A stretch of 64,000 nucleotides of DNA from JAOUGY01 sp963825585 (GCA_963825585.1 CAWGTX010000001.1:868001-932000); one strand, 5' to 3'; positions 44,359 through 52,548 are shown, numbered from the stretch's first letter. Numbers and translations: made by a program. The notes: generated by a model not told the origin, from the letters alone.

Positions 44359-45180
44359 ATGCTCGACATCATCGACCCCGGCCCCTTCGTCACACCAGCC
44401 CTGGTGGTGGCCCTGGACGGGTGGGTGAACGCCGGTTCGGCGGGCACGCTGGCGGCGAAGGCGATCGCACCCGAGGGCCAGGTGGTTGCCCGGTTCGATC
44501 CCGATCGCCTGTACGACTACCGGATGATGCGGCCGACCGTCGACTTCGTCGACGGGGTGATCGACGGCATCGAATGGCCAGAGCTGGCCGTGGTCAAGGC
44601 CACGAGCGGTGGTCGGGATCTTCTCGTGCTGACCGGACCTGAGCCGAACTGGAACTGGCGTGAACTGGCCTCGTCGCTCATCGCCGCCTGTCGGAACTGG
44701 GGCGTCGTGGAGTTCATCGGCATCGGCGGGGTTCCGTGGGCCGCTCCTCACACGCGCCCGATCACGGTCATGTCCACCGCCTCCTCCCCGGAACGTCTCC
44801 AACAGTGGCCCGACCAGCCCGAAGGCCTGTTGCGGGTTCCGGCGGCGGCCGTGACCGCCATCGACCACGAGCTGGCGGCCGCCGGCATCCCCACCATCGG
44901 TTTCTGGGCCCGGGTACCCAACTACGTGGGTTCCGCCTTTCCGGCCGCAGCGATGGCCCTGGTCGAGCGGCTCTCCGCCCACCTCGGCATCCCCTTCGTG
45001 CTCGACGACCTCCAGCTTCAGGTGGCCGACCACCTGCTCGGGGTCGAGGCGATCATCGAACAACGCCCCGACGTCCGGTCGATGGTCGAACAGCTGGAGC
45101 AGGTGTACGACTCCACCACGGGCGTGACCGGCGAGGACCTCGCCGCCGAGATCGAACGGTTCCTCCGTGACCAGCGTTGA
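44359..45180 (+). CDS. PAC2-family protein
   Basis: A 273-residue PAC2 (proteasome assembly chaperone 2-like) protein, common in actinomycetes as a ligand-binding ATP-grasp neighbour. Typical segments are 'PALVVALDGWVNAGSAG', 'DRLYDYRMMRPTVDFVDG', 'IGIGGVPWAAPHTRP' and 'PNYVGSAFPAAAMALVERL'. The ATG at 44359 starts the domain. No function beyond the family name can be given. Confidence 0.87.
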   Translation: MLDIIDPGPFVTPALVVALDGWVNAGSAGTLAAKAIAPEGQVVARFDPDRLYDYRMMRPTVDFVDGVIDGIEWPELAVVKATSGGRDLLVLTGPEPNWNWRELASSLIAACRNWGVVEFIGIGGVPWAAPHTRPITVMSTASSPERLQQWPDQPEGLLRVPAAAVTAIDHELAAAGIPTIGFWARVPNYVGSAFPAAAMALVERLSAHLGIPFVLDDLQLQVADHLLGVEAIIEQRPDVRSMVEQLEQVYDSTTGVTGEDLAAEIERFLRDQR

Positions 45181-45285
45181 TGTGATGATCGTTCGAGGGT
45201 GATGTCGATTCCCGAAATCGTCATCCGCCGACACCGATGGCTCCGTATGTGGCGGTCGCGGGAATCGAGACCCGAGGAGGTACAC

Positions 45286-45891
45286 ATGCGACGTACGATG
45301 ACCACCGCTCTGGCAGCCATGTTGGCGCTGGGGATGCTTGCCGGCCCGGCCGCTGCAAGCCAACCGAGTATCACCGACATCGCCGTGGGTGACGGAACGT
45401 TCGATAGGAACCAGGGAGACACCGACATCCTCGCCGCAGCGGTCGTGGCCGCCGGTTTGGCCGGCGCGCTCGACAGCGACTCGGTGAACTACACCGTGTT
45501 CGCACCCACCGATCGTGCCTTCCGGCTGCTCACCAAGGATCTGGGCGGACCGTGGACCGCATCGGAGGCCACCGTGGCCACCTGGCTCGTGGAGAACGTC
45601 GGTGTGGATCTCATCACCGACGTCCTGCTCTATCACGTGGTCGACGGCGAGGTGTTCTCGAGTGATGTCGTCCCCGGACTGCAGGGTGCCAACGTACCCA
45701 CGCTCGGCGGTTCGACCTTCGAGATCTTCATCCAGTACAAGGACAACGGATCGCTCAAGGCCGTGTTCCTGCGCGATCAGGATCACGACGACCTCAACGC
45801 CAAGCTCAAGCTGAGCGCCGTGGACATCGACGCTTCCAACGGTGTCGTGCACGTCATCAACCGCGTGATGCGTCCGATCGATCTCCCCTGA
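45286..45891 (+). CDS. Secreted fasciclin-domain protein
   Basis: A 201-residue exported protein. Signal peptide (about residues 1-25, 'LAAMLALGMLAGPAAAS'), then one FAS1 domain with H1 box 'YTVFAPTDRAFRLL' and H2 end 'VDIDASNGVVHVINRVM'. FAS1 domains mediate adhesion. A perfect ribosome site GAGGAGG sits before the ATG at 45286. A strong hairpin follows 20 bases after the stop. Confidence 0.93.
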   Translation: MRRTMTTALAAMLALGMLAGPAAASQPSITDIAVGDGTFDRNQGDTDILAAAVVAAGLAGALDSDSVNYTVFAPTDRAFRLLTKDLGGPWTASEATVATWLVENVGVDLITDVLLYHVVDGEVFSSDVVPGLQGANVPTLGGSTFEIFIQYKDNGSLKAVFLRDQDHDDLNAKLKLSAVDIDASNGVVHVINRVMRPIDLP

Positions 45892-45910
45892 TCCGATTCG
45901 CATCTGACAT

Positions 45911-45945
45911 GCTGAAGGGCCGGCTCGATGAGCCGGCCCTTCAGC
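45911..45945. terminator. Terminator hairpin after the fasciclin gene
   Basis: Perfect 16-base stem GCTGAAGGGCCGGCTC / GAGCCGGCCCTTCAGC with a three-base loop. Confidence 0.85.
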
Positions 45946-45996
45946 GACGCTGCGAGCTACGAACGTCTGGGAGCGGGCAGCTGGCAGTTGGTGCGC

Positions 45997-46029
45997 GTTG
46001 AAGGCCGGCACATGTGGCCGGCCTTCAAC
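45997..46029. terminator. Terminator hairpin after mini-secreted protein 1
   Basis: Perfect 13-base stem GTTGAAGGCCGGC / GCCGGCCTTCAAC with a seven-base loop, 24 bases downstream of the minus-strand gene that ends at 46053. Confidence 0.8.
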
Positions 46030-46052
46030 GATGACTCGAGGGTGTGTGAAGC

Positions 46053-46247
46053 TCAGCCCCAGCTGACTCCCCGAGCCGAGACTTTCACGATCGTGGTGTC
46101 GACCGTCACCTCGGTGTCGGTCGAGATCGTGCCGGGCTGTGTGCGTGCCTGAGCGACTCCCGGGAGCACCATGACCGCGGCCAACACGAACGCTGCGACC
46201 GTCCGCTTCTTCTTGCCGCCGTCCCAGCTCAGTCCCTTGTGCTTCAT
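46053..46247 (-). CDS. Mini-secreted protein 1 (GLSWDG...RGVSWG family)
   Basis: A 64-residue predicted exported peptide: 'MKHKGLSWDGGKKKRTVAAF' at the N-terminus, a hydrophobic core ending in the cleavage-like 'LPGVAQARTQPG', and a mature part of about 30 residues rich in Thr/Val ending 'SARGVSWG'. AGGAGAC lies eight bases before the ATG. A paralogue with the same ends lies at 46660-46863. Not a family I recognise; export is inferred from the signal peptide. Together with its own terminator and conserved upstream box it is a complete small gene. Confidence 0.75.
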   Translation of the reverse strand: MKHKGLSWDGGKKKRTVAAFVLAAVMVLPGVAQARTQPGTISTDTEVTVDTTIVKVSARGVSWG

Positions 46248-46311
46248 GATGGTGTCTCCTGTGATCCGGTTGCCTACCCCCAAGTGATCGGCCCCGAGCC
46301 CGCCCGGACAG

Positions 46312-46348
46312 GAGGATCAGAGATAGTCCGCACGGGAGGACTAGATAG
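46312..46348 (-). promoter_or_regulatory. 37-nt conserved box upstream of mini-secreted protein 1
   Basis: A 37-base element identical at 34 positions to 46925-46961. Its near edge lies 65 bases upstream of the ATG (62 in the other copy). On the coding strand it reads CTATC-AGTCCTCCCGTGCG followed by CTATCTCTGATCCTC, i.e. a repeated CTATC. Likely promoter or activator site. Confidence 0.65.
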
Positions 46349-46360
46349 ATAGCATCAGCT

Positions 46361-46406
46361 GGCTGCTGGCTGCTGGCTGCTGGCTCCTGGCTCCTGGCTG
46401 CTGGCT
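46361..46406. repeat. GGCTGCT/GGCTCCT heptamer array
   Basis: Six and a half copies, directly beyond the conserved box. Further words (GGACGTCCGA-like, GCAACACGC) fill 46407-46600, including an inverted copy (AGTAGCCAGCAGCC) at 46571-46598. No gene in 46349-46604. Confidence 0.9.
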
Positions 46407-46604
46407 CGGACGTCCGAAGCAACACGCAACCCGCAACACGCTGGAGCGCGTACTGGTTGGGCTGCTGGCGGCTCGCTCCTCGCTCCTCGCTCCGACGTCT
46501 GACGTCTGACGTCCGACGCAACACGCATGACCGGCGTCCTGGCCGGCAGCTCGAAGGGATCCTCGAACCCAGTAGCCAGCAGCCAGTAGCCAGCAGCGAA
46601 ATAC

Positions 46605-46635
46605 GAGGGGCCGGCTCCGAAGAGCCGGCCCTCGT
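46605..46635. terminator. Terminator hairpin after mini-secreted protein 2
   Basis: CGAGGGGCCGGCTC / GAGCCGGCCCTCG, 13 pairs with one bulged G and a four-base loop, 25 bases after the stop of the gene ending at 46660. Confidence 0.8.
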
Positions 46636-46659
46636 GTGTGCGGTGCGAACCGGGGTCGC

Positions 46660-46863
46660 TCAGCCCCAGCTCACTCCGCGTGACGCCTTGACGATGACCT
46701 TGATGACGGGTGCGTCGGCTTCGGTGGCGATCGTGGAAGTGATTTCATTGGTGGGGAGGGTGCGTGCCTGTGCCACTCCCGGGAGCACCATGACGGCTGC
46801 CAGCGCGAATGCGGCGATCGTCCGCTTCTTGGTGCCGTCCCAGCTCAATCCGTTGCGCTTCAT
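46660..46863 (-). CDS. Mini-secreted protein 2 (GLSWDG...RGVSWG family)
   Basis: A 67-residue paralogue of the protein at 46053-46247. It shares 'GLSWDGTKKRTIAAF', the signal-peptide core ending 'AAVMVLPGVAQARTLP', and the C-terminus 'KASRGVSWG'; the middle of the mature peptide is different. AGGAGA lies before the ATG. The shared ends with variable centre suggest selection on the N- and C-terminal motifs. Unknown function. Confidence 0.75.
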   Translation of the reverse strand: MKRNGLSWDGTKKRTIAAFALAAVMVLPGVAQARTLPTNEITSTIATEADAPVIKVIVKASRGVSWG

Positions 46864-46924
46864 GTTCGTCTCCTGAGTCCCGTTGCGTACACAACAGTGT
46901 TCGGTAGCGGACGGGCACGAACCC

Positions 46925-46961
46925 GAGGATCAGAGATAGCGCGCACGGGAGGACTGGATAG
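46925..46961 (-). promoter_or_regulatory. 37-nt conserved box upstream of mini-secreted protein 2
   Basis: Second copy of the element at 46312-46348 (34 of 37 bases identical), near edge 62 bases upstream of the ATG. Confidence 0.65.
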
Positions 46962-47047
46962 CTTCCGGAAACGTCCGACGTCCGACGCAACACGCAACAC
47001 GCTGCAGCGCGTTCTGGCTGGCAGCTGGAAGCTGTGGGGCTGGTCGC

Positions 47048-47416
47048 TCAGGTCGCCGCGAACCGGTTTCGGTCGATCACGAATCGCTCGTGGGTTCCTC
47101 GGCCGATGACGCGGTCGCCGACGGTCGCCGACACCGCAAAGGTCAGACGGCGCCGGTTCACGGCGGTCAGGGTGGCGGCGACGGTCACCACCTCGCCCTC
47201 ACGAGCGGCCGCCTCGTGAGATACGTTGACGTGGGTGCCCACCGAGGTGCGATCGTCGCCCAGGACCGGCTGGACGGCTCGGGTGGCTGCCCATTCCATC
47301 AACTCGATCATCTTGGGGGTCGACAGCACGATGGTGGGTGCCAGGTGCGGCGGTGACATGTCGGCGGTGACGGTCACCTGCTCCACGTTCTCGATCCCGG
47401 CGGTCAGGTCGTGCAT
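47048..47416 (-). CDS. FlK-like hot-dog thioesterase
   Basis: A 122-residue single hot-dog domain resembling fluoroacetyl-CoA thioesterase FlK: 'APTIVLSTPKMIELMEWAA', 'TSVGTHVNVSHEAAAREGE' and 'AVSATVGDRVIGRGTHERFV'. It follows the TetR gene by 75 bases on the same strand, so it probably belongs to the paa unit, where a thioesterase could rescue dead-end CoA intermediates, as PaaI does in enterobacteria. It is not PaaI by sequence. Confidence 0.85.
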   Translation of the reverse strand: MHDLTAGIENVEQVTVTADMSPPHLAPTIVLSTPKMIELMEWAATRAVQPVLGDDRTSVGTHVNVSHEAAAREGEVVTVAATLTAVNRRRLTFAVSATVGDRVIGRGTHERFVIDRNRFAAT

Positions 47417-47457
47417 CTCGAGGATGTTACGAGCCTTGGCGGATCGGGAGTGCCGAC

Positions 47458-47489
47458 TGTCGACCTGTCGACCTGTTGACCTGTCGACC
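47458..47489. repeat. TGTCGACC/TGTTGACC octamer x4
   Basis: Four copies of the octamer between the FlK-like gene and the TetR gene, ending two bases before the TetR stop codon. Confidence 0.9.
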
Positions 47490-47491
47490 GC

Positions 47492-48115
47492 TCAGGCGAG
47501 AGGACCTCTGCCGCTCAAACCTTTGTCTGCTCGACCGCCACCGGCGATCCCGCCGAGCACGAAGCTCATGAGAGACCTCACGAGCGCCGGACGGTCCAGA
47601 TCGCCGTCGGCCCGGTACCAGCGGTCGATGGCGTTGAGGATCGAGAGAACGTAGATGGTGCTCATCCGGACGTCGAGGTCTGAACGGAAGTCTCCCGCAG
47701 CCACTCCGTCGGACAGAACCCGGCGAAACGCCTCCTCGTACCGGTCGCGGGCTTCGATCACCCGGGACCTGTGTCCGTCCTCGAGCGATCGTGCCTCGTT
47801 GAGGAAGGTGCGGGACTCGTCGATGTGGTCGAGCACGACATCGACGTGGGCTGCCACGAGGGCTTCGAGCCGCGCCGGGGGATCGGCCTGCGCCGCCATC
47901 GCCGATCGTGCCGCCACCTCGAACAGGTCGGCGCCGCGCATCACCACGTCGACCAGGAGGTCCTCCTTCGAGCTGATGTGCGAGTACAACGAGCTCCCAT
48001 GCAGGCCCAGTTCCCGACCCAGGTCCCGCATCGAGGTGCCGTGGTAGCCCCGGTCGGCGAACAGCCGTCCGGCGGCGCGCACGACGTCGTCGCGGGTGTT
48101 GCGCAGTGTCGTCAT
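47492..48115 (-). CDS. paaR: TetR-family regulator, likely PaaR
   Basis: A 207-residue TetR repressor. The N-terminal helix-turn-helix is 'VVRAAGRLFADRGYHGTSMR' then 'LGLHGSSLYSHISSKEDLL'; the C-terminal domain is of the phenylacetate/fatty-acid type. It overlaps paaE by four bases (ATGA), so it is transcribed with the operon it probably controls. The palindrome next to the paaA start is the expected operator, and phenylacetyl-CoA the expected inducer by analogy with characterised PaaR proteins of actinomycetes. Confidence 0.85.
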   Translation of the reverse strand: MTTLRNTRDDVVRAAGRLFADRGYHGTSMRDLGRELGLHGSSLYSHISSKEDLLVDVVMRGADLFEVAARSAMAAQADPPARLEALVAAHVDVVLDHIDESRTFLNEARSLEDGHRSRVIEARDRYEEAFRRVLSDGVAAGDFRSDLDVRMSTIYVLSILNAIDRWYRADGDLDRPALVRSLMSFVLGGIAGGGRADKGLSGRGPLA

Positions 48116-49176
48116 CGTTGGTCGAAGTCCACGACGACGCGGTCGCCAACCGGATGAGCCTGACACGTGAGGGTGAATCCCCGCTCCAAGTCGTCCGATA
48201 CCAGGGCGTAGTTCTTGGCCATCGTCACCTCGCCCTCGGTGACCTTGGCCTTGCAGGAGGCGCACATTCCCCCCTTGCACGAGTAGGGGAGCTCGGGCCG
48301 CACGGCGAGTGCTGCGTCGAGGATCGAGGTGGCCGGATCGAGGCGCACCGTCGACTCGCGCCCGTCGAGGGTGAAGGTGAGCAACACCGATCCGGTCGTC
48401 TCCGACTCTAGGACGGGAGCGGCCGGCGGTGGTCCGGCGAAGAACTGCTCTTCGTGGACCGACAACGGGTCTGCTCCGTGGCGTTCGAGGAACGAGCGAG
48501 CGGTGATCACCATGTCGTGGGGTCCACACAGGAACCACTCGTCGATCGAGCGGAAGTCGACCAGTGACCTGAACAGGTCCGTGAGTCGAGCGGCATCGAT
48601 CCGACCGCTCAGGATGGGCACCGTGTCCTCTCTCGACAGGACGTGCAGGAGGTGGAGGCGGGATCCGTACCTGTCCTTGAGGCCTTCGAGTTCGTCGAGG
48701 AACATGATCGAGCGCGCCTCACGGTTGCCGAAGATCAGCGTCCAACGTGCGCCGGGCTCGGTTTCGAGCGAGGTGGCGACCAGCGACAGAACCGGCGTGA
48801 TCCCGGACCCGGCCACGATGGCGCATCGGTGGCGGCGACAGGAAGGGTCGGGGTCGATGGTGAAGTCACCGATCGGGGGCATCGCCTCGATGACGTCGCC
48901 CGCCCGCAGCCGGGTCGTGGCGAAGGTGGAGAACGCTCCACCGGAGATACGTTTCACCCCTATCCGGAGCTTGCCCGACCCGGCCGGTGCACAGATCGAG
49001 TACGACCGGCGGACGTCCGCACCGTCGATGACCGCCCGCACCACCACGTGCTGGCCAGGGAGATACCGGAACGTGTCCGCGAGCTCAGGGGGCACGTCGA
49101 GCGTGATGGCCACCGACTCATCGGTCAGCTCGGCCACTTCGGTCACGGTGAGAGGGTGGAATGCCAACTGGGCCAT
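48112..49176 (-). CDS. paaE: Phenylacetyl-CoA epoxidase reductase subunit
   Basis: PaaE passes electrons from NADPH to the PaaAC di-iron centre. 354 residues: FAD domain ('YLPGQHVVVRAVIDGADVRR-SYS'), NAD domain ('IVAGSGITPVLSLVATSL', 'FLCGPHDMV') and a C-terminal plant-type 2Fe-2S domain with 'SCKGGMCASCKAKV' and a fourth Cys in 'FTLTCQAHP'. 41 bases after paaD. Confidence 0.95.
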   Translation of the reverse strand: MAQLAFHPLTVTEVAELTDESVAITLDVPPELADTFRYLPGQHVVVRAVIDGADVRRSYSICAPAGSGKLRIGVKRISGGAFSTFATTRLRAGDVIEAMPPIGDFTIDPDPSCRRHRCAIVAGSGITPVLSLVATSLETEPGARWTLIFGNREARSIMFLDELEGLKDRYGSRLHLLHVLSREDTVPILSGRIDAARLTDLFRSLVDFRSIDEWFLCGPHDMVITARSFLERHGADPLSVHEEQFFAGPPPAAPVLESETTGSVLLTFTLDGRESTVRLDPATSILDAALAVRPELPYSCKGGMCASCKAKVTEGEVTMAKNYALVSDDLERGFTLTCQAHPVGDRVVVDFDQR

Positions 49177-49217
49177 CAGCACTGGACCCTGAAGTCGGAA
49201 CGACGCTTCGGCATTGG

Positions 49218-49685
49218 TCAGAACTCCTTGAAGAGGTCGAAGGGCTCGCCACACGCCGAGCACACCATCAGCGCCTTGCAGGCGGTCGATCCGAACTCGC
49301 TGACGGTGCGGGGATCGCCGGCACGACACTGGGGGCAGCGGGCTTCCTCGAGGGCGGACGGTCCGGCGATTCCGCTCTCCTCGAGCCTGCGGCGCGCATC
49401 GGGGGTCATCCAGTCGGTGGTCCAAGCGGGGGAGTGCACGGTCTCGATCTCGACCTGTGTGACTCCGACGGCCTCCAGGGCCGCCACGATGTCGGCGCGT
49501 ATCGTGCCCATCGCCGGGCACCCCGAGTAGGTGGGTGTGATGGTCACGGTCACACCGGTCGAGGTCTCGGTGGCGGCCCGCAGGATGCCCATGTCCTCGA
49601 TGGTGAGGGCCGGGATCTCGGGATCCACCACGCCGGCGAGCGCCCGCCGGACGACATCCGAGACGGCGAACGTCGCTTCGGTCAC
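49218..49685 (-). CDS. paaD: Phenylacetyl-CoA epoxidase assembly subunit
   Basis: PaaD (DUF59/MIP18 fold) matures the epoxidase. 155 residues; 'VVDPEIPALTIEDMGILR' and 'ITPTYSGCPAMGTIRADI' in the DUF59 part, then a C-terminal zinc finger with 'CPQCRAGDPRTVSEFGSTAC' and 'VCSACGEPFDLFKEF'. GTG start overlaps paaC's stop (GTGA). Confidence 0.95.
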   Translation of the reverse strand: MTEATFAVSDVVRRALAGVVDPEIPALTIEDMGILRAATETSTGVTVTITPTYSGCPAMGTIRADIVAALEAVGVTQVEIETVHSPAWTTDWMTPDARRRLEESGIAGPSALEEARCPQCRAGDPRTVSEFGSTACKALMVCSACGEPFDLFKEF

Positions 49686-50479
49686 CAGGACAGTCCCGGG
49701 TGGGCTCGGGCCGTCCACTGCATCTCGGACAGGAGGTGGCCCAGGTGTTCGGTGTGGAATCCGGAGCGTCCACCCGACCGCTGGTACGGGTCGACGGGCA
49801 CTGTGATCGTCGCTTCTTCGAGCACCGCCCGAACCCGTTGCGACCACCGGTCGGCCAGGTCTTCGGGCACAGGGCCCCATCCGGCCGCTGCGGCGGCGGC
49901 ATCGGTTCGGTCGCTCTGGAATGGCTCGGCGGTGAATCGCCACAACTGATCGACCGCACGCTGGGCACGGAGGTGGGACTCGTCGGTTCCGTCGCCCAGC
50001 CGGATCATCCAGGTCGAGGAGTGGCGGAGGTGGTAGCGGGTTTCCTTGAGCGCCTTGGCGGCGATGCCGGCCAGCGTCTGGTCGGTCGAGCGGGTAAGCG
50101 TCTCCCACATCTCGATCTGATAGGCGTCGAACAACAGCGCCCGCGCCATGGTGTGGGCGAAATCGCCATTGGGCTGTTCCACCAACAGCAGGTTGGTGAA
50201 CGACCGCTCGTCTCTCAACATGGCCAGGTCGTCTTCGCTCCGTCCGGCACCTTCGAGCGTGGCGGCATGGGTGAGCAGCGCCCTCGCCTGCCCGAGGTGG
50301 TCGAGGCCTATGTTGGCGAGGGCGATGTCCTCCTCCAGTTCCGGTGCGCGGGAGATCCATTCGCCCAGCCGCTGAGCCAGGACCAGGTTGTCGTCGGCGT
50401 GGCGGAGCACGTACGCGAAATGAGGTTCGACCGCCGTCGCCGGCATCCCCTGTGGCGTCGTGGAGGTTTGTTCCGTCAT
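49682..50479 (-). CDS. paaC: Phenylacetyl-CoA epoxidase structural subunit
   Basis: PaaC is the ferritin-like partner of PaaA. 265 residues; 'DIALANIGLDHLGQARALL', 'FTNLLLVEQPNGDFAHTMAR' and 'LKETRYHLRHSSTWMIRLGDG' are typical. It forms the PaaAC core. It begins 67 bases after paaB; no terminator or promoter is evident in this gap. Confidence 0.95.
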   Translation of the reverse strand: MTEQTSTTPQGMPATAVEPHFAYVLRHADDNLVLAQRLGEWISRAPELEEDIALANIGLDHLGQARALLTHAATLEGAGRSEDDLAMLRDERSFTNLLLVEQPNGDFAHTMARALLFDAYQIEMWETLTRSTDQTLAGIAAKALKETRYHLRHSSTWMIRLGDGTDESHLRAQRAVDQLWRFTAEPFQSDRTDAAAAAAGWGPVPEDLADRWSQRVRAVLEEATITVPVDPYQRSGGRSGFHTEHLGHLLSEMQWTARAHPGLSW

Positions 50480-50546
50480 CGCCGGCGCCGGTCGAATCTC
50501 GTTCGCAAACTGTGATCGGTGAGTGGCGAACCGTGGGCTGGCCCCG

Positions 50547-50894
50547 TCACATGTGCCCCACTTCTTCGGGGATCTCGTAATAGGTGGCGTGCCGGTAGGG
50601 CTTGTCGATCGACTCGAACAGCTCCTCGGCGTCGTCCGGATCCGAGGCGGTGATGGCGACGGTGGGCACCACCCAGACACTGACGCCTTCGCGGCGACGG
50701 GTGTACACGTCACGAGCGTGCTGGAGGGCGGTCTCGGCGTCGGGGGCGTGGAGGCTGCCGGCGTGACCGTGGGCGATGCCGCGGCGCGGCCGCACGAACA
50801 CCTCCCACATCGGCCAGCCGTCACCAGGCTCACCGCCGAACGTGGGGACATCGGCGGGAACTTCACCGGGGGCGGTGTGGATCTCGTAGGGCAT
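50547..50894 (-). CDS. paaB: Phenylacetyl-CoA epoxidase subunit
   Basis: PaaB, small bridging subunit, 115 residues: 'WEVFVRPRRGIAHGHAGSLH', 'ALQHARDVYTRRREGVSVWV' and 'SFDKPYRHATYYEIPEEVGHM'-like end (here 'SIDKPYRHATYYEIP'). The ATG overlaps the paaA stop (TGATG) with GGAGGT just upstream. Confidence 0.94.
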   Translation of the reverse strand: MPYEIHTAPGEVPADVPTFGGEPGDGWPMWEVFVRPRRGIAHGHAGSLHAPDAETALQHARDVYTRRREGVSVWVVPTVAITASDPDDAEELFESIDKPYRHATYYEIPEEVGHM

Positions 50895-51838
50895 CAGGCG
50901 ACCTCCCGTTTCGTGGCGCGCTTGGCGGCGTGGGTGGTGGCAGCCTGTCGGACCCATTCACCCTCGTTCCATGCCGACACCTTGTGTTCGATGCGGTCCC
51001 GGTTCATCGGGCCCGCCCCCTTGACCACCCGCCAGAACTCATCCCAGTCGACCGGTCCGAAGTCGTAGTGGTTTCGTTCGGCATTCCAGCTGAGGTCCGG
51101 GTCGGGGATGGTCAATCCCAGGTAGTCGGCTTGAGGAACCGTCATGTCCACGAACTGCTGGCGCAGCTCGTCGTTGGACGTCCGTTTGATCTTCCAGGCG
51201 GTGGACTGTTCGGAGTGGGTGGACTCCGAATCGTGCGGGCCGAACATCATCAGCGAGGGCCACCACCACCGGTCGAGGGCATCCTGCGCCATCGCCTTCT
51301 GCTCGTCCGAGCCCCGGGTCAGGGCGATCATGATCTCGTAGCCCTGCCGCTGGTGGAACGACTCCTCCTTGCAGATCCGCACCATCGCCCGGGCATACGG
51401 CCCGTAGGAGCAGCGCGTCAGCATCACCTGGTTGGTGATTGCGGCGCCGTCGACCAGCCATCCGATGGCTCCCATGTCTGCCCAGCTCAGGGTGGGGTAG
51501 TTGAAGATCGACGAGTACTTGTGTCGGCCCTGATGGAGCAGGTCCACCAACTCGTGGCGGGAGACGCCGAGGGTCTCGGCCGCCGAGTAGAGGTACAGAC
51601 CGTGGCCGGCCTCGTCCTGGACCTTGGCCATCAGGATGGCCTTTCGTTCCAGTGAAGGAGCCCGGCTGATCCAGTTGCCCTCGGGTTGCATGCCGATGAT
51701 CTCGCTGTGGGCGTGCTGGGCGATCTGGCGGATGAGTGTGGCCCGGTAGCCGTCGGGCATCCAGTCGGTCGGCTCGACTTTGTCATCGGCGTCGATGAGC
51801 GATTGGAAACGTTCCTCGGGACTGATCATGCCCTCCAT
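50894..51838 (-). CDS. paaA: Phenylacetyl-CoA epoxidase catalytic subunit
   Basis: PaaA carries the di-iron site that epoxidises phenylacetyl-CoA in aerobic phenylacetate breakdown. 314 residues; iron ligands in 'VQDEAGHGLYLYSAAE' and 'ICKEESFHQRQGYE', plus 'YPTLSWADMGAIGWLVDGAA'. First gene of the operon. The ATG at 51838 lies only five bases from the operator palindrome, and there is no ribosome site, so the mRNA may be leaderless; an ATG three codons later is possible. Confidence 0.95.
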   Translation of the reverse strand: MEGMISPEERFQSLIDADDKVEPTDWMPDGYRATLIRQIAQHAHSEIIGMQPEGNWISRAPSLERKAILMAKVQDEAGHGLYLYSAAETLGVSRHELVDLLHQGRHKYSSIFNYPTLSWADMGAIGWLVDGAAITNQVMLTRCSYGPYARAMVRICKEESFHQRQGYEIMIALTRGSDEQKAMAQDALDRWWWPSLMMFGPHDSESTHSEQSTAWKIKRTSNDELRQQFVDMTVPQADYLGLTIPDPDLSWNAERNHYDFGPVDWDEFWRVVKGAGPMNRDRIEHKVSAWNEGEWVRQAATTHAAKRATKREVA

Positions 51839-51843
51839 GTTAA

Positions 51844-51857
51844 CGAACGATCGTTCG
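51844..51857. promoter_or_regulatory. TetR-type operator palindrome for the paa operon
   Basis: CGAACGATCGTTCG is a perfect 14-base palindrome lying directly upstream of paaA and 41 bases before the divergent bPH2 gene. It fits the TetR-family PaaR operator type (NNCGAACGATCGTTCGNN) and would cover the transcription start of paaA. Confidence 0.75.
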
Positions 51858-51897
51858 GTACGCGACGTCACGGACGTGTTCTTCTACCCTTGCGCTC

Positions 51898-52548
51898 ATG
51901 ATCGAGCTGTCCCGCCTCGACCCCAAGGTCCGACTCCTGTGGATCGTCGGTTCGCTCATCCCCGCCGGTGTGCTCGCTGTGGTCGCCATCGGTCTTTTTC
52001 TGGCCGACGTTCCCATCGCCCCTTGGATCGTCGGCGGTCTGGGCGGATTCATCGCCCTGACGGGGCTCGTTCTCGCTTCGGCGAGATGGCGGTCGTGGGG
52101 CTACCACCTCTCCGAGAACGAACTGTTCGTGCGTTTCGGTGTCGTCGTCAGGACCCAGCGATGGATACCCCGCACGCGCGTGCAGTACGTCGACATGATC
52201 GGTGGGCCGATCGAGCGGGCGCTGGGTCTGCGAAACGTGACCGTCTACACTGCCGGCTCCAGATTGGCGGACCTGTCGATCCCCGGTTTGCCCTTGGCTG
52301 CCGCCGAACTCCTCCGTGAAGACCTGTTGTCGTGGTCCCGGGAGGCAGTGGCAGAGCAGCCCGCCGGTCACACCTCCGACGCGGTCGGAGCATTCGACGA
52401 CGAGCTGCCGTCCGAGCCGGGCTCCGAAGGGCCGCCTCTCGAGGCGGGGGAGTCCGGGGAGACCCTGGACCAGGACGCCGAAACCGAACGGCTCGGACGT
52501 TCGGGCCCCGAGGCGGGAGTCCCACCGGTACCGCCGTGGACCACGTGA
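51898..52548 (+). CDS. bPH2-domain membrane protein (YdbS-like)
   Basis: A 216-residue protein with two N-terminal membrane spans ('LLWIVGSLIPAGVLAVVAIG', 'WIVGGLGGFIALTGLVLA') and one bacterial PH-like domain ('GYHLSENELFVRFGVVVRTQ', 'RTRVQYVDMIGGPIERALGL', 'VTVYTAGSRLADLSIPGL'), then an acidic Ser/Glu/Pro tail. Pairs with the longer bPH2 protein downstream (GTGA overlap), the usual YdbS-YdbT arrangement; function unknown. Confidence 0.87.
   Translation: MIELSRLDPKVRLLWIVGSLIPAGVLAVVAIGLFLADVPIAPWIVGGLGGFIALTGLVLASARWRSWGYHLSENELFVRFGVVVRTQRWIPRTRVQYVDMIGGPIERALGLRNVTVYTAGSRLADLSIPGLPLAAAELLREDLLSWSREAVAEQPAGHTSDAVGAFDDELPSEPGSEGPPLEAGESGETLDQDAETERLGRSGPEAGVPPVPPWTT

Noticed and set aside
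44263..46524. Very long minus-strand frame (about 750 codons) opposite the PAC2 and fasciclin genes
   Set aside because: It is the antisense shadow of well-recognised genes; its sequence is rich in Arg/Gly/His and has no domain, while the plus-strand products match known families.
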